From: an uncultured Burkholderiales bacterium
GTDB taxonomy: Bacteria; Pseudomonadota; Gammaproteobacteria; Burkholderiales; Burkholderiaceae_C
DNA: 23,587 nucleotides
Assembly: GCA_903952885.1 (NCBI GenBank)
Contig: CAJBHE010000221.1
Location: 1 to 23,587, forward strand
Direction of reading: 5' to 3'
The position numbers and the translations under genes are program-made. Below, one piece after another: positions 1 to 7,331 of the stretch (position 1 is the first letter of the stretch; the number at the start of each line of letters is the position of its first letter). The notes beneath the pieces are model-generated. The model saw nothing but the letters and a program-made list of their open reading frames with translations, had not been told where the DNA came from and did not search any database.

Positions 1-110
1 ATGTGCAGTCGGTGCGCGAAGCCACGCAAGACGAGCAAGAACGTGGCACGTTGGGCACGGGCTTTTTCAAGATTGAAGCGCAAGCACCCGGCAGCGATTT
101 GTTGCACTGA
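1..110 (+). CDS. C-terminal fragment of an unidentified protein
   Basis: An open frame enters from the left edge (codons in phase with base 3) and ends at TGA 108-110. It encodes about 35 residues ending in GTGFFKIEAQAPGSDLLH. The composition looks like a genuine protein end. The stop lies one base from the stop of dut on the opposite strand, the tight tail-to-tail packing seen elsewhere in this window. I do not recognise the family and assign no function. The competing frame starting with ATG at base 1 runs across antisense dut and is a shadow. Confidence 0.5.
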   Translation, partial: VQSVREATQDEQERGTLGTGFFKIEAQAPGSDLLH

Positions 111-111
111 T

Positions 112-561
112 TTACTTTTTACCGGTCGAGCCGTATCCGCCCTCACCGCGCTCGGTGGGAGCAGCAAACTCATTCACCACATTGAACTGCGCTTGCACCA
201 CAGGCACGATGACCAGCTGAGCCAAGCGCTCCATGGGTTCCAGCGTGAAAGCCACATCACTGCGGTTCCAAGCGCTGACCATTAGCTGGCCTTGGTAGTC
301 GCTGTCAATCAAACCCACCAGGTTGCCCAACACGATGCCGTGTTTGTGGCCCAAACCCGAGCGCGGCAAGATCAGCGCGGCATAGGCTGGATCAGCCAAG
401 TGAATGGCGATGCCCGTGGGCACGAGCTGCCATGCGTTGGGCTCCAAGATGATGGGCGCATCCAAGCAAGCACGCAAATCCAAACCAGCGCTGCCGGGCG
501 TGGCGTAGTGCGGCAGATGGTCGGCCATGCGGGAATCAAGAATTTTGACGTCGAGTTTCAT
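112..561 (-). CDS. dut: dUTP diphosphatase (dUTPase)
   Basis: Hydrolyses dUTP to dUMP and pyrophosphate, keeping uracil out of DNA and supplying dUMP for thymidylate synthesis. The product is a 149-residue trimeric-type dUTPase of usual length. All five conserved motifs are visible: motif I TPGSAGLDLRA (21-31), motif II PRSGLGHKHGI (66-76), motif III GLIDSDYQG (83-91) with the catalytic Asp86, motif IV around NRSD and ERLAQLVIVP (99-120), and the glycine-rich motif V RGEGGYGSTG (138-147) that closes over the nucleotide. The ATG start gives the canonical N-terminus; no strong Shine-Dalgarno precedes it. It lies 84 bp downstream of coaBC on the same strand, a pairing common in proteobacteria (the E. 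coli dfp-dut locus), so co-transcription is likely. Confidence 0.97.
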   Translation of the reverse strand: MKLDVKILDSRMADHLPHYATPGSAGLDLRACLDAPIILEPNAWQLVPTGIAIHLADPAYAALILPRSGLGHKHGIVLGNLVGLIDSDYQGQLMVSAWNRSDVAFTLEPMERLAQLVIVPVVQAQFNVVNEFAAPTERGEGGYGSTGKK

Positions 562-645
562 GGTTAGGTCTGATGAAAAAATGGATATTGGAAATTCGAA
601 TGTGGAGCTTGGCAGCTCACGGAAGGTTAGGACAGGCTAACGAAT

Positions 646-1863
646 TTAGGAAGCCTTCAAACGTCGCGCAATCTCAGCCACCAACTGCCGCGCCAATGTG
701 AGCTTGCTGGCATGCTCCAAGGCTTGACTGCCTTGTTCATCGACCAACAACAAGGCGTTGTCATCCAACCCAAACGTCGCAGGACCGATATTCCCCACCA
801 ACAACGGCACGCCTTTGCGCGCGCGTTTGGCGGTGGCATGGTTGAGCAAATCATGACTCTCCGCCGCAAAACCTACGCAATATAAAGCGCCGCTCTGGGC
901 GCGGGGCGATTGAGACACTTCAGCCAAGATGTCTGGGTTCTCTACAAAGGCGAGCTGCGGTAACTGACCTGAATCGTCTTTTTTGATCTTTTGCCCCGCT
1001 ACATCGGCCACGCGCCAATCGGCCACCGCAGCCGTGGCCACAAACACAGAGGCAGCGTCCACATTCTGTGCCACAGCCATTTGCATGTCCAAGGCCGAAC
1101 GCACATCCACGCGATGCACACCACGCGGAGTGGGCAGAAGCACGGGGCCTGCCACCAAGGTCACTGCTGCGCCCGCCTCGCGGGCTGCGCGGGCAATTGC
1201 AAAGCCCATCTTGCCGCTGGACAAATTGGTGATGCCGCGCACTGGGTCCATCGCTTCATAGGTGGGCCCCGCTGTGACCAGCACATGCTGTCCGGCTAAG
1301 ACCTTGGGCTGAAATAAAGCAACCAGGTCTTCCAAAATCTCCTCAGGCTCCAGCATGCGGCCATCGCCTGTTTCGCCGCAGGCTTGTTCGCCTTGACCCA
1401 CATCCAGCACATGCACACCATCCGCCTTGAGCTGAGCCATGTTGCGCTGCGTCGCGGGGTGAGTCCACATTTCTCGGTTCATGGCAGGGGCCACAATCAA
1501 CGGCACGCGTTCGATGGGGCGGGCCAAGCACATGAGGCTGAGCAAATCATCCGCACGTCCGTGCAGCAGTTTGGCCATGAAGTCAGCACTGGCGGGAGCC
1601 ACCACAATGGCATGGGCCTCGCGGCTCAAATTGATGTGCGCCATGTTGTTGAGTTCTCGCGCATCCCATTGCGAGGTATAGACTGTGCGGTTCGACAACG
1701 CTTGCATAGTCACGGGCGTCATGAACTGCCCTGCAGCCTCGGTCATCACCACCTGAACCGTGGCCCCTGCTTTGACCAAGGCACGGCACAGCTCCGCCGC
1801 TTTGTAGCAAGCTATGCCACCACTCAAACCCAAAACAATGTGTTTATTTGACAGATCAGACAT
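646..1863 (-). CDS. coaBC: Bifunctional phosphopantothenoylcysteine decarboxylase / phosphopantothenate-cysteine ligase
   Basis: Catalyses two consecutive steps of coenzyme A synthesis: CTP-dependent ligation of cysteine to 4'-phosphopantothenate (CoaB), then FMN-dependent decarboxylation (CoaC). The 405-residue product has the CoaC domain first (about 1-185), with catalytic His76 in HINLS, the PAMN substrate motif at 126-129 and the flap cysteine Cys162 in CGETGDG. The CoaB domain follows (about 190-405), with TAGPT, Asn213 in ITNLSSGKMG and the lysine motif KIKKDD at 292-297. The ATG at 1863 was chosen because MSDLSNKHIVLGLSGG is the family's N-terminus; an upstream in-frame extension toward 2049 would overlap pyrG and has no homologous character. 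It diverges from pyrG across about 70 bp, so both promoters must lie there. dut follows on the same strand. Confidence 0.97.
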   Translation of the reverse strand: MSDLSNKHIVLGLSGGIACYKAAELCRALVKAGATVQVVMTEAAGQFMTPVTMQALSNRTVYTSQWDARELNNMAHINLSREAHAIVVAPASADFMAKLLHGRADDLLSLMCLARPIERVPLIVAPAMNREMWTHPATQRNMAQLKADGVHVLDVGQGEQACGETGDGRMLEPEEILEDLVALFQPKVLAGQHVLVTAGPTYEAMDPVRGITNLSSGKMGFAIARAAREAGAAVTLVAGPVLLPTPRGVHRVDVRSALDMQMAVAQNVDAASVFVATAAVADWRVADVAGQKIKKDDSGQLPQLAFVENPDILAEVSQSPRAQSGALYCVGFAAESHDLLNHATAKRARKGVPLLVGNIGPATFGLDDNALLLVDEQGSQALEHASKLTLARQLVAEIARRLKAS

Positions 1864-1886
1864 GGGTCGCAATGTAGCAGAGCGCC

Positions 1887-1892
1887 TATAAT
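1887..1892 (+). promoter_or_regulatory. pyrG: Consensus -10 box (TATAAT), likely pyrG promoter
   Basis: A perfect TATAAT lies 41 bp before the pyrG ATG in the coaBC/pyrG divergent gap. No good -35 sits 16-18 bp upstream. A perfect TTGACA exists at 1848-1853, but its 33-bp spacing is far too long. Transcription would begin around 1897-1900, giving a leader of about 35 nt that contains the inverted repeat at 1909-1926. The match is direct; the promoter function is inferred. Confidence 0.5.
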
Positions 1893-1908
1893 TGGTATTT
1901 CCACCTAC

Positions 1909-1926
1909 CGAGAGATTGACCTCTCG
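1909..1926 (+). promoter_or_regulatory. pyrG: Inverted repeat in the pyrG leader
   Basis: CGAGAG and CTCTCG form a perfect 6-bp stem around the loop ATTGAC, ending 7 bp before the pyrG start codon. The only purine-rich, SD-like stretch (GAGAG) is inside the left arm. The hairpin could affect ribosome access or mark a protein site. No U-tract follows, so it is not an intrinsic terminator. Confidence 0.45.
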
Positions 1927-1933
1927 ATCTGGC

Positions 1934-3586
1934 ATGACCCAATTTGTATTCGTCACCGGCGGCGTTATCTCTTCCCTTGGTAAGGGAATTGCAGCCGCCT
2001 CACTCGCCGCACTGCTTGAGTCACGCGGCCTCAAAGTCACCCTGATCAAGCTGGACCCCTATATCAACGTAGACCCCGGAACCATGTCTCCCCTGCAGCA
2101 CGGCGAGGTTTTCGTCACCGAAGACGGCGCAGAAACCGACCTCGACCTAGGCCATTACGAGCGCTTCATCACGACGCGCATGAAAAAAGCCAACAACTTC
2201 ACCACGGGTCAGATTTACCAAAGCGTGCTCGACAAAGAACGTCGCGGCGACTACCTGGGCAAAACGGTGCAGGTCATCCCACACATCACCAATGAAATTC
2301 AAGAATTCGTCAAGCGCGGCGCGGCTTATGGCACGCCTGAGGCAGTGGATGTGGCCATCGTTGAAATCGGCGGCACGGTAGGCGACATTGAATCCCTGCC
2401 CTTCCTTGAGGCCGCGCGCCAAATGAATTTGAAGTTGGGGCCCAACAACACGGCATTTGTGCATCTGAGCTACGTGCCTTGGATTGCTGCCGCGGGAGAG
2501 CTCAAAACCAAGCCCACACAACACACGGCCCAAAAGCTGCGGGAAATTGGTATCCAAGCCGATGCGCTGGTCTGCCGTGCGGACCGTCCGATTCCTGAAG
2601 AAGAGCGCCAAAAAATCAGCTTGTTCTCGAACGTGGCTGAGTCGGGTGTGATCTCGATGTGGGACGTAGACACCATCTACAAAGTGCCACGCATGTTGCA
2701 CGAGCAAGGGCTGGACAACTTGGTATGCGACAAACTGCGCATCAACGCCAAACCGGCCAACTTGCAACGTTGGGACGACTTGGTCCACGAAGTGGCCAAC
2801 CCCAAAGAAGAGGTCACCATTGCCATGGTGGGCAAGTACGTCGACCTGTCAGACAGCTACAAATCGCTTAACGAGGCCTTGCGCCATGCTGGCATGAAAA
2901 ACCATGCCCGTGTGAAGATTGAGTATGTCGACTCGGAAAACATCACACCCGAGAACGTCAAAGAACTCGGCAAGTTCGACGCTATTCTTGTGCCCGGCGG
3001 TTTTGGCATTCGCGGCGTGGAAGGCAAGATTTCTTCCGCCCAATTTGCCCGTGAGCACAAAGTGCCCTATCTCGGTATCTGCTTGGGCATGCAAGTGGCA
3101 ACCATCGAGTACGCACGTCACATGGCGGGCCTCACAGACGCCAACAGCACCGAGTTTGTGCCTGACGGCCCTAACCCCGTTATCGCTCTCATCAACGAGT
3201 GGAAAGACGCAGACGGCAGCATCCAAACTCGTTCAGCCGACTCCAACCTCGGCGGTACCATGCGCTTGGGTGCACAAAGCTCAGACGTGGCCCCCGGCAC
3301 TTTGGCCCACAAAATATACGGAGACGTGGTCACGGAGCGTCACCGCCACCGCTACGAAGCCAACGTCAACTACTTGGACGCTTTACGCAAAGCGGGCCTC
3401 TTGATTTCAGCGCTAACACAGCGTGAGCAGCTGACCGAGATCATCGAGCTGCCACAAAACGTGCATCCTTGGTATATGGGCGTGCAGTTCCACCCCGAGT
3501 TCAAATCGACGCCATGGGATGGCCACCCACTGTTCAACGCTTTTGTCAAAGCAGCGCTGGACCGCCAAGCCTTGTCAAAAGCCTAA
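1934..3586 (+). CDS. pyrG: CTP synthase (glutamine-hydrolysing)
   Basis: Converts UTP to CTP using ATP and glutamine-derived ammonia, the last step of de novo pyrimidine nucleotide synthesis. The 550-residue product matches the family length (about 545). The amidoligase domain carries the P-loop region VTGGVISSLGKG (7-18) and DPYINVDPGTMSP (41-53). The C-terminal class I glutamine amidotransferase domain has PGGFG (354-358), nucleophile Cys383 in GICLGMQ, and His520/Glu522 in FHPEF. ATG 1934 begins the canonical MTQFVFVTGG; the in-frame codons back to 1892 lack family character and overlap the -10 box. No evident SD precedes the ATG. kdsA follows after 21 bp and eno after that, the conserved pyrG-kdsA-eno proteobacterial order. 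Regulation may involve the leader hairpin. Confidence 0.98.
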   Translation: MTQFVFVTGGVISSLGKGIAAASLAALLESRGLKVTLIKLDPYINVDPGTMSPLQHGEVFVTEDGAETDLDLGHYERFITTRMKKANNFTTGQIYQSVLDKERRGDYLGKTVQVIPHITNEIQEFVKRGAAYGTPEAVDVAIVEIGGTVGDIESLPFLEAARQMNLKLGPNNTAFVHLSYVPWIAAAGELKTKPTQHTAQKLREIGIQADALVCRADRPIPEEERQKISLFSNVAESGVISMWDVDTIYKVPRMLHEQGLDNLVCDKLRINAKPANLQRWDDLVHEVANPKEEVTIAMVGKYVDLSDSYKSLNEALRHAGMKNHARVKIEYVDSENITPENVKELGKFDAILVPGGFGIRGVEGKISSAQFAREHKVPYLGICLGMQVATIEYARHMAGLTDANSTEFVPDGPNPVIALINEWKDADGSIQTRSADSNLGGTMRLGAQSSDVAPGTLAHKIYGDVVTERHRHRYEANVNYLDALRKAGLLISALTQREQLTEIIELPQNVHPWYMGVQFHPEFKSTPWDGHPLFNAFVKAALDRQALSKA

Positions 3587-3607
3587 CTTTCACACGACAG
3601 GACATAC

Positions 3608-4465
3608 ATGAAACTTTGCGGATTTGACGTTGGCTTAAACCAACGCTTCTTTTTGATCGCAGGCACCTGCTCGATCGAAGGCTTAGAAATGTCCATCGAC
3701 GTGGCAGGTCAGCTCAAAGAAATCTGCTCAGGCTTAGGTATTTCTTTGATCTACAAAGGCTCATTCGACAAAGCCAACCGTTCGTCGGGCAACACCAAGC
3801 GTGGTGTGGGCATGGATGCCGGCTTGAAAATCCTTGACGAAGTGCGCCGCCAATTGCACCTGCCCATCCTCACCGATGTACATGACGAATCGCAAGTCAA
3901 AACCGTGGCCAGCGTGGTGGATGTGTTGCAAACGCCCGCCTTCTTGTGCCGCCAAACCGATTTCATCCGTGCCGTGGCGCAATCGGGCAAGCCCGTGAAC
4001 ATCAAAAAGGGCCAGTTTTTGGCGCCTTGGGACATGAGAAACGTGATCGACAAAGCCCGCGACGCTGCCCGCGACGCTGGTCTGCCTGAAGACAACTTCT
4101 TGGCCTGCGAACGCGGCGTGAGCTTTGGCTACAACAACCTTGTAGCCGACATGACGAGCTTGGCCGAGATGCGCAAGTCTGGCGCACCTGTGGTGTTTGA
4201 CGTGACCCACTCTGTGCAAAAGCCCGGCGGCCAAGGCACGGTCAGTGGCGGTGCCCGCGAGATGGTGCCCGTGTTGGCACGCGCTGGCGTGGCCGCTGGT
4301 GTGGCTGGCTTGTTCATGGAAACCCATCCTCACCCCTCAGACGCTTGGTCAGATGGACCGAACGCCGTGCCCTTGGGCAAAATGAAAGCCTTGTTAGAAA
4401 CTTTGGTCGAGCTCGATGCCGTGACCAAAAAACACCCCTTCTTAGAAAATAACTTTGAAGCCTGA
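3608..4465 (+). CDS. kdsA: 3-deoxy-8-phosphooctulonate synthase (KDO-8-P synthase), metal-dependent type
   Basis: Condenses phosphoenolpyruvate with arabinose 5-phosphate to KDO-8-phosphate, a precursor of the LPS inner core, so the host is an LPS-bearing Gram-negative. The 285-residue product has the signature FDKANRSS (53-60), PAFLCRQTD (110-118), KKGQFLAPWD (133-142) and DVTHSVQ (198-204). Cys21 in AGTCSIE, His201, Glu239 in METHP and Asp249 in WSDG correspond to the four metal ligands of metallo-KdsA (Aquifex type); E. coli KdsA has Asn at the Cys position. This one is therefore predicted to need a divalent metal. An AGGA sits about 7 nt before the ATG. It lies 21 bp after pyrG and 54 bp before eno, likely co-transcribed. 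Confidence 0.97.
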   Translation: MKLCGFDVGLNQRFFLIAGTCSIEGLEMSIDVAGQLKEICSGLGISLIYKGSFDKANRSSGNTKRGVGMDAGLKILDEVRRQLHLPILTDVHDESQVKTVASVVDVLQTPAFLCRQTDFIRAVAQSGKPVNIKKGQFLAPWDMRNVIDKARDAARDAGLPEDNFLACERGVSFGYNNLVADMTSLAEMRKSGAPVVFDVTHSVQKPGGQGTVSGGAREMVPVLARAGVAAGVAGLFMETHPHPSDAWSDGPNAVPLGKMKALLETLVELDAVTKKHPFLENNFEA

Positions 4466-4519
4466 GTGCCTCGCAAACAGACTTCAACCCTTTTTAAAAC
4501 TTGAAATAGGAAAACACCC

Positions 4520-5803
4520 ATGAGCGCTATCGTCGACATCGTTGCCCGCGAAATTTTGGACAGCCGCGGCAACCCCACCGTGGAATGTGATGTGTTGTTG
4601 GAATCCGGCACCATGGGTCGCGCCGCCGTGCCATCAGGCGCATCCACCGGCAGCCGAGAAGCGATTGAGCTGCGTGACGGCGACAAAAACCGCTACCTCG
4701 GCAAAGGCGTGTTGAAAGCGGTAGAGCACATCAACACCGAAATCTCTGAAGCTATTCTGGGTTTGGACGCTTCCGAGCAAGCCTTCCTTGACAAAACCTT
4801 GATCGACCTCGACGGCACAGACAACAAGAGCCGCTTGGGCGCCAACGCCATGTTGGCTGTATCCATGGCTGTGGCACGAGCTGCGGCTGAAGAGTCTGGC
4901 TTGCCCCTGTACCGTTACTTTGGTGGCATGCACGCCAACCAATTGCCTGTGCCCATGATGAACGTCATCAACGGCGGGGCACACGCCAACAACAACCTGG
5001 ACTTGCAAGAGTTCATGATCATCCCTGTCGGTGCACCCACCTTCCGTGAAGCCGTGCGCTGGGGCGCTGAAGTCTTCCACGCCTTGAAGAAAATCATCCA
5101 CGACAAAGGCATGAGCATTGCCGTGGGCGACGAAGGTGGCTTTGCCCCTAACGTCACCAGCCACGAAGCCGCCATCCAAATGATCTTGGATGCGATTGCT
5201 GCCGCAGGCTACAACGCCGGTGAACAAATCGCCATTGGTTTGGACTGCGCGGCCAGCGAGTTCTACAAAGACGGCAAGTACCACCTGTCTGGGGAAGGCT
5301 TGCAATTGACGGCCCAACAATGGACCGACATGCTCGCCACTTGGTGTGACAAGTACCCCATCATCAGCATCGAAGACGGCATGGCCGAAAACGATTGGGA
5401 CGGCTGGAAAGTGTTGACCGATCGCTTGGCCAAGAAAGTGCAAATCGTGGGCGACGACTTGTTCGTGACCAACACCAAGATCTTCAAAGAAGGCATCGAC
5501 AAAGGCATCGCCAACTCGATCCTCATCAAGATCAACCAAATCGGCACCTTGACCGAAACATTTGAAGCCATCGAAATGGCCAAGCGCGCAGGCTATACCG
5601 CCGTGATCAGCCACCGCTCTGGCGAAACAGAAGACAGCACCATTGCCGACATCGCTGTGGGCTTGAACGCCGGTCAAATCAAAACAGGTTCGATGAGCCG
5701 CTCTGACCGCATGGCCAAGTACAACCAACTCTTGCGCATCGAAGAAGACTTGGGCGATGTGGCGGTGTACCCAGGCCGTTCTGCCTTCTACAACTTGCGT
5801 TAA
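4520..5803 (+). CDS. eno: Enolase (phosphopyruvate hydratase)
   Basis: Interconverts 2-phosphoglycerate and phosphoenolpyruvate in glycolysis and gluconeogenesis; it also supplies the PEP consumed by KdsA, encoded just upstream. The 427 residues are close to E. coli enolase (432). Visible features are SGASTGSREA (39-48), catalytic Glu205 in GDEGGF, Mg ligands Asp242, Glu285 (SIEDG) and Asp312 (GDDLF), catalytic Lys337 in LIKINQIG, and the SHRSGE loop (364-369). The start is ATG with AGGA about 9 nt upstream. The ftsB ATG follows the stop after only 9 bp. A 364-codon antisense frame across this gene is a codon-bias shadow. Confidence 0.98.
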   Translation: MSAIVDIVAREILDSRGNPTVECDVLLESGTMGRAAVPSGASTGSREAIELRDGDKNRYLGKGVLKAVEHINTEISEAILGLDASEQAFLDKTLIDLDGTDNKSRLGANAMLAVSMAVARAAAEESGLPLYRYFGGMHANQLPVPMMNVINGGAHANNNLDLQEFMIIPVGAPTFREAVRWGAEVFHALKKIIHDKGMSIAVGDEGGFAPNVTSHEAAIQMILDAIAAAGYNAGEQIAIGLDCAASEFYKDGKYHLSGEGLQLTAQQWTDMLATWCDKYPIISIEDGMAENDWDGWKVLTDRLAKKVQIVGDDLFVTNTKIFKEGIDKGIANSILIKINQIGTLTETFEAIEMAKRAGYTAVISHRSGETEDSTIADIAVGLNAGQIKTGSMSRSDRMAKYNQLLRIEEDLGDVAVYPGRSAFYNLR

Positions 5804-5812
5804 TCACGCGTG

Positions 5813-6085
5813 ATGCTGCGTCCACTCCACCTCGTGCTGATTGCCCTGCTGCTTGTGCTGCAGGGCCAGCTGTGGTTTGGTCGCGGCAGCATCCCAGACG
5901 TGATGCGCCTACGTCAGACCCTGAACGATCAAAAGCAGCAAAACGCTGCCGCGCAGTTGGCCAACGACCGCCTCAGCGCAGAACTCCATGACCTCAAAGA
6001 CGGTCTGGAAATGGTCGAAGAGCGTGCCCGCTCTGAAATCGGCATGGTCAAGCCGAACGAAGTCTTCGTGCAAATCGCGAAGTGA
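5813..6085 (+). CDS. ftsB: Cell division protein FtsB
   Basis: A small bitopic inner-membrane protein of the FtsQLB divisome subcomplex, which links Z-ring assembly to septal peptidoglycan synthesis. The 90-residue product has a hydrophobic transmembrane segment (about 6-22), a periplasmic coiled coil with many Gln, Asn and Leu residues (about 30-70), and the family's C-terminal signature around ERARSEIGMVKPNEVFVQ (70-87). ATG 5813 was preferred; a GTG at 5810 adds one Met and cannot be excluded. Its position directly after eno is a conserved ftsB location. Its TGA overlaps the GTG start of pnuC (GTGA), so translation of the two is probably coupled. Confidence 0.95.
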   Translation: MLRPLHLVLIALLLVLQGQLWFGRGSIPDVMRLRQTLNDQKQQNAAAQLANDRLSAELHDLKDGLEMVEERARSEIGMVKPNEVFVQIAK

Positions 6086-6693
6086 CCGAACTCCTTTTCT
6101 CGACCGCATTCACCCTCTGGGGCCTCGACACTTCCTGGCTTGAACTCATCGCCGTGCTGCTGGCCTTCGCGATGATTGTGTGCAACATCGTCGAGTTGCA
6201 TTGGGGCTGGCCACTGGCTGCCATCAGCTCGGTGCTGTATTTCTTTTTGTTTTGGAGCCAACGCCTGTATAGCGGGGCCCTCTTGCAGGTGCTGTTCGTT
6301 GTTTTGGCCCTGTGGGGCTGGTCGGTGTGGCTGCGTGGCGTAGAGGGTTGCCCTTTACCCGTCACGCGCATGCCCTCACACAAGAGGCTAAAGTTAGCTG
6401 TGAGCGGGACCGTGCTGTGGCTTGCCACGGGCAGTGTGCTGCTGAACTTCACCGACACCGATGTGCCTTGGTGGGATGCCTTCGTTACGGCTTTCAGCTT
6501 GATCGGCCAATATTTGTTAGCCCACAAACGCCTTGAAAATTGGATCGTTTGGATGAGTGTCAACATCGTGGCGGCTGGGCTTTTTGCATGGAAAGGCCTG
6601 TGGCTCACCACCCTGCTATACCTCGCGTTCATTGCGCTCAGTGCGGTAGGTTGGCGCACATGGGCTAAGCACGCACGAGTGGAAGCGGAATGA
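6082..6693 (+). CDS. pnuC: Nicotinamide riboside transporter, PnuC family
   Basis: A predicted inner-membrane protein of 203 residues with about seven hydrophobic segments. It is assigned to PnuC (facilitated vitamin B3 uptake, usually nicotinamide riboside) from its size, topology and the C-terminal region at 130-163, which includes WDAFVTAF, QYLLAHKR and NWIVWMSVNIV. In known structures that region's Trp, Asn and Gln residues line the substrate site. Translation starts at GTG 6082, overlapping the ftsB stop by 4 bp; its own stop overlaps the next ATG by 4 bp. The following NadR-type kinase would trap the imported riboside as NMN, which strongly supports the assignment. No riboswitch or NrtR/NadR-like operator is evident directly upstream because the gene is embedded in the operon. 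Confidence 0.93.
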   Translation: MTELLFSTAFTLWGLDTSWLELIAVLLAFAMIVCNIVELHWGWPLAAISSVLYFFLFWSQRLYSGALLQVLFVVLALWGWSVWLRGVEGCPLPVTRMPSHKRLKLAVSGTVLWLATGSVLLNFTDTDVPWWDAFVTAFSLIGQYLLAHKRLENWIVWMSVNIVAAGLFAWKGLWLTTLLYLAFIALSAVGWRTWAKHARVEAE

Positions 6694-7325
6694 AAATCGC
6701 CCTGCTCGGCGCAGAAAGCACAGGCAAGTCGGAACTGGCTTTGGCCCTGAGTGCGCGCTTGCAGCAATCGGGTTTGGCTGTTTACCGCGTGGACGAATAC
6801 CTGCGCGAATGGTGCGACACCCATCAACGCACACCTCGCCAAGATGAACAGTTGCACATCATCGAGACACAAATTGCACGGGTGCATGCAGCGCCATCTG
6901 ATGCGGTGTTGATTGCAGACACCACGCCACTGATGACTGCTGTGTATAGCCAAATGCTGTTCAACGACGACAGCTTGGATGCTTTGGCAATCGAGCATCA
7001 ATCGGTGTACGACATCACCTTGATCACTGGCCTTGATTTACCTTGGGTGAGTGACGGCTTGCAGCGCGATGGCCCGCACGTGCGTGAACCTGTCGATGCA
7101 GCAGTACGACACATGTTGAGCCTGGCTGGCCTGCCTTACCAAGTGGTGTACGGCACGGGCGAGCAACGCATAGAAAACGCTTTGTTTTGCATTGGCCGCA
7201 AAGCGCCAGACTGGGCCAAGCAGCTAGAACGCCCAGAGCCTCCCACACGCTGGAGCGGCCCCTGTGAAACCTGCGGCGACGGTGACTGTGAACACCGCTT
7301 GTTCACCAGCCTCGTCAAAGGCTGA
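6690..7325 (+). CDS. NadR-type nicotinamide riboside kinase with Cys-rich C-terminal tail
   Basis: A predicted ATP-dependent kinase converting nicotinamide riboside to NMN. The 211-residue product begins with the P-loop GAESTGKS (7-14). It has the DEYLREW motif (35-41) matching the DEYxREY region of the NadR kinase domain, IADTTP (76-80) as a Walker B-like strand, and RDGPHVRE (126-133). The NMN adenylyltransferase and helix-turn-helix domains of enterobacterial NadR are absent, so another enzyme must complete NAD. The last 20 residues contain Cys192, Cys195, Cys200 and His202 (C-x2-C-x4-C-x-H), a plausible metal site not part of the kinase fold. ATG overlaps the pnuC stop (ATGA). The ATPase could act on a related substrate, but the pnuC coupling favours nicotinamide riboside. 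Confidence 0.87.
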   Translation: MKIALLGAESTGKSELALALSARLQQSGLAVYRVDEYLREWCDTHQRTPRQDEQLHIIETQIARVHAAPSDAVLIADTTPLMTAVYSQMLFNDDSLDALAIEHQSVYDITLITGLDLPWVSDGLQRDGPHVREPVDAAVRHMLSLAGLPYQVVYGTGEQRIENALFCIGRKAPDWAKQLERPEPPTRWSGPCETCGDGDCEHRLFTSLVKG

Positions 7326-7331
7326 GATTCT

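Noticed and set aside
1848..1892. TTGACA and TATAAT as one sigma-70 promoter for pyrG
   Set aside because: The two perfect hexamers are 33 bp apart, about twice the usable spacing. The TTGACA lies in coaBC codons and is probably chance.
4500..4521. CTTGAAA followed by CCCAT before eno, a possible sigma-32 promoter
   Set aside because: The spacer is only 10 nt and the -10 would overlap the eno start codon, so it cannot act as a promoter for eno.
4634..5728. 364-codon open frame antisense to enolase
   Set aside because: It is in the codon-bias shadow of a certain gene, has a low-complexity Val/His/Asp-rich translation, and has no SD or known motif.
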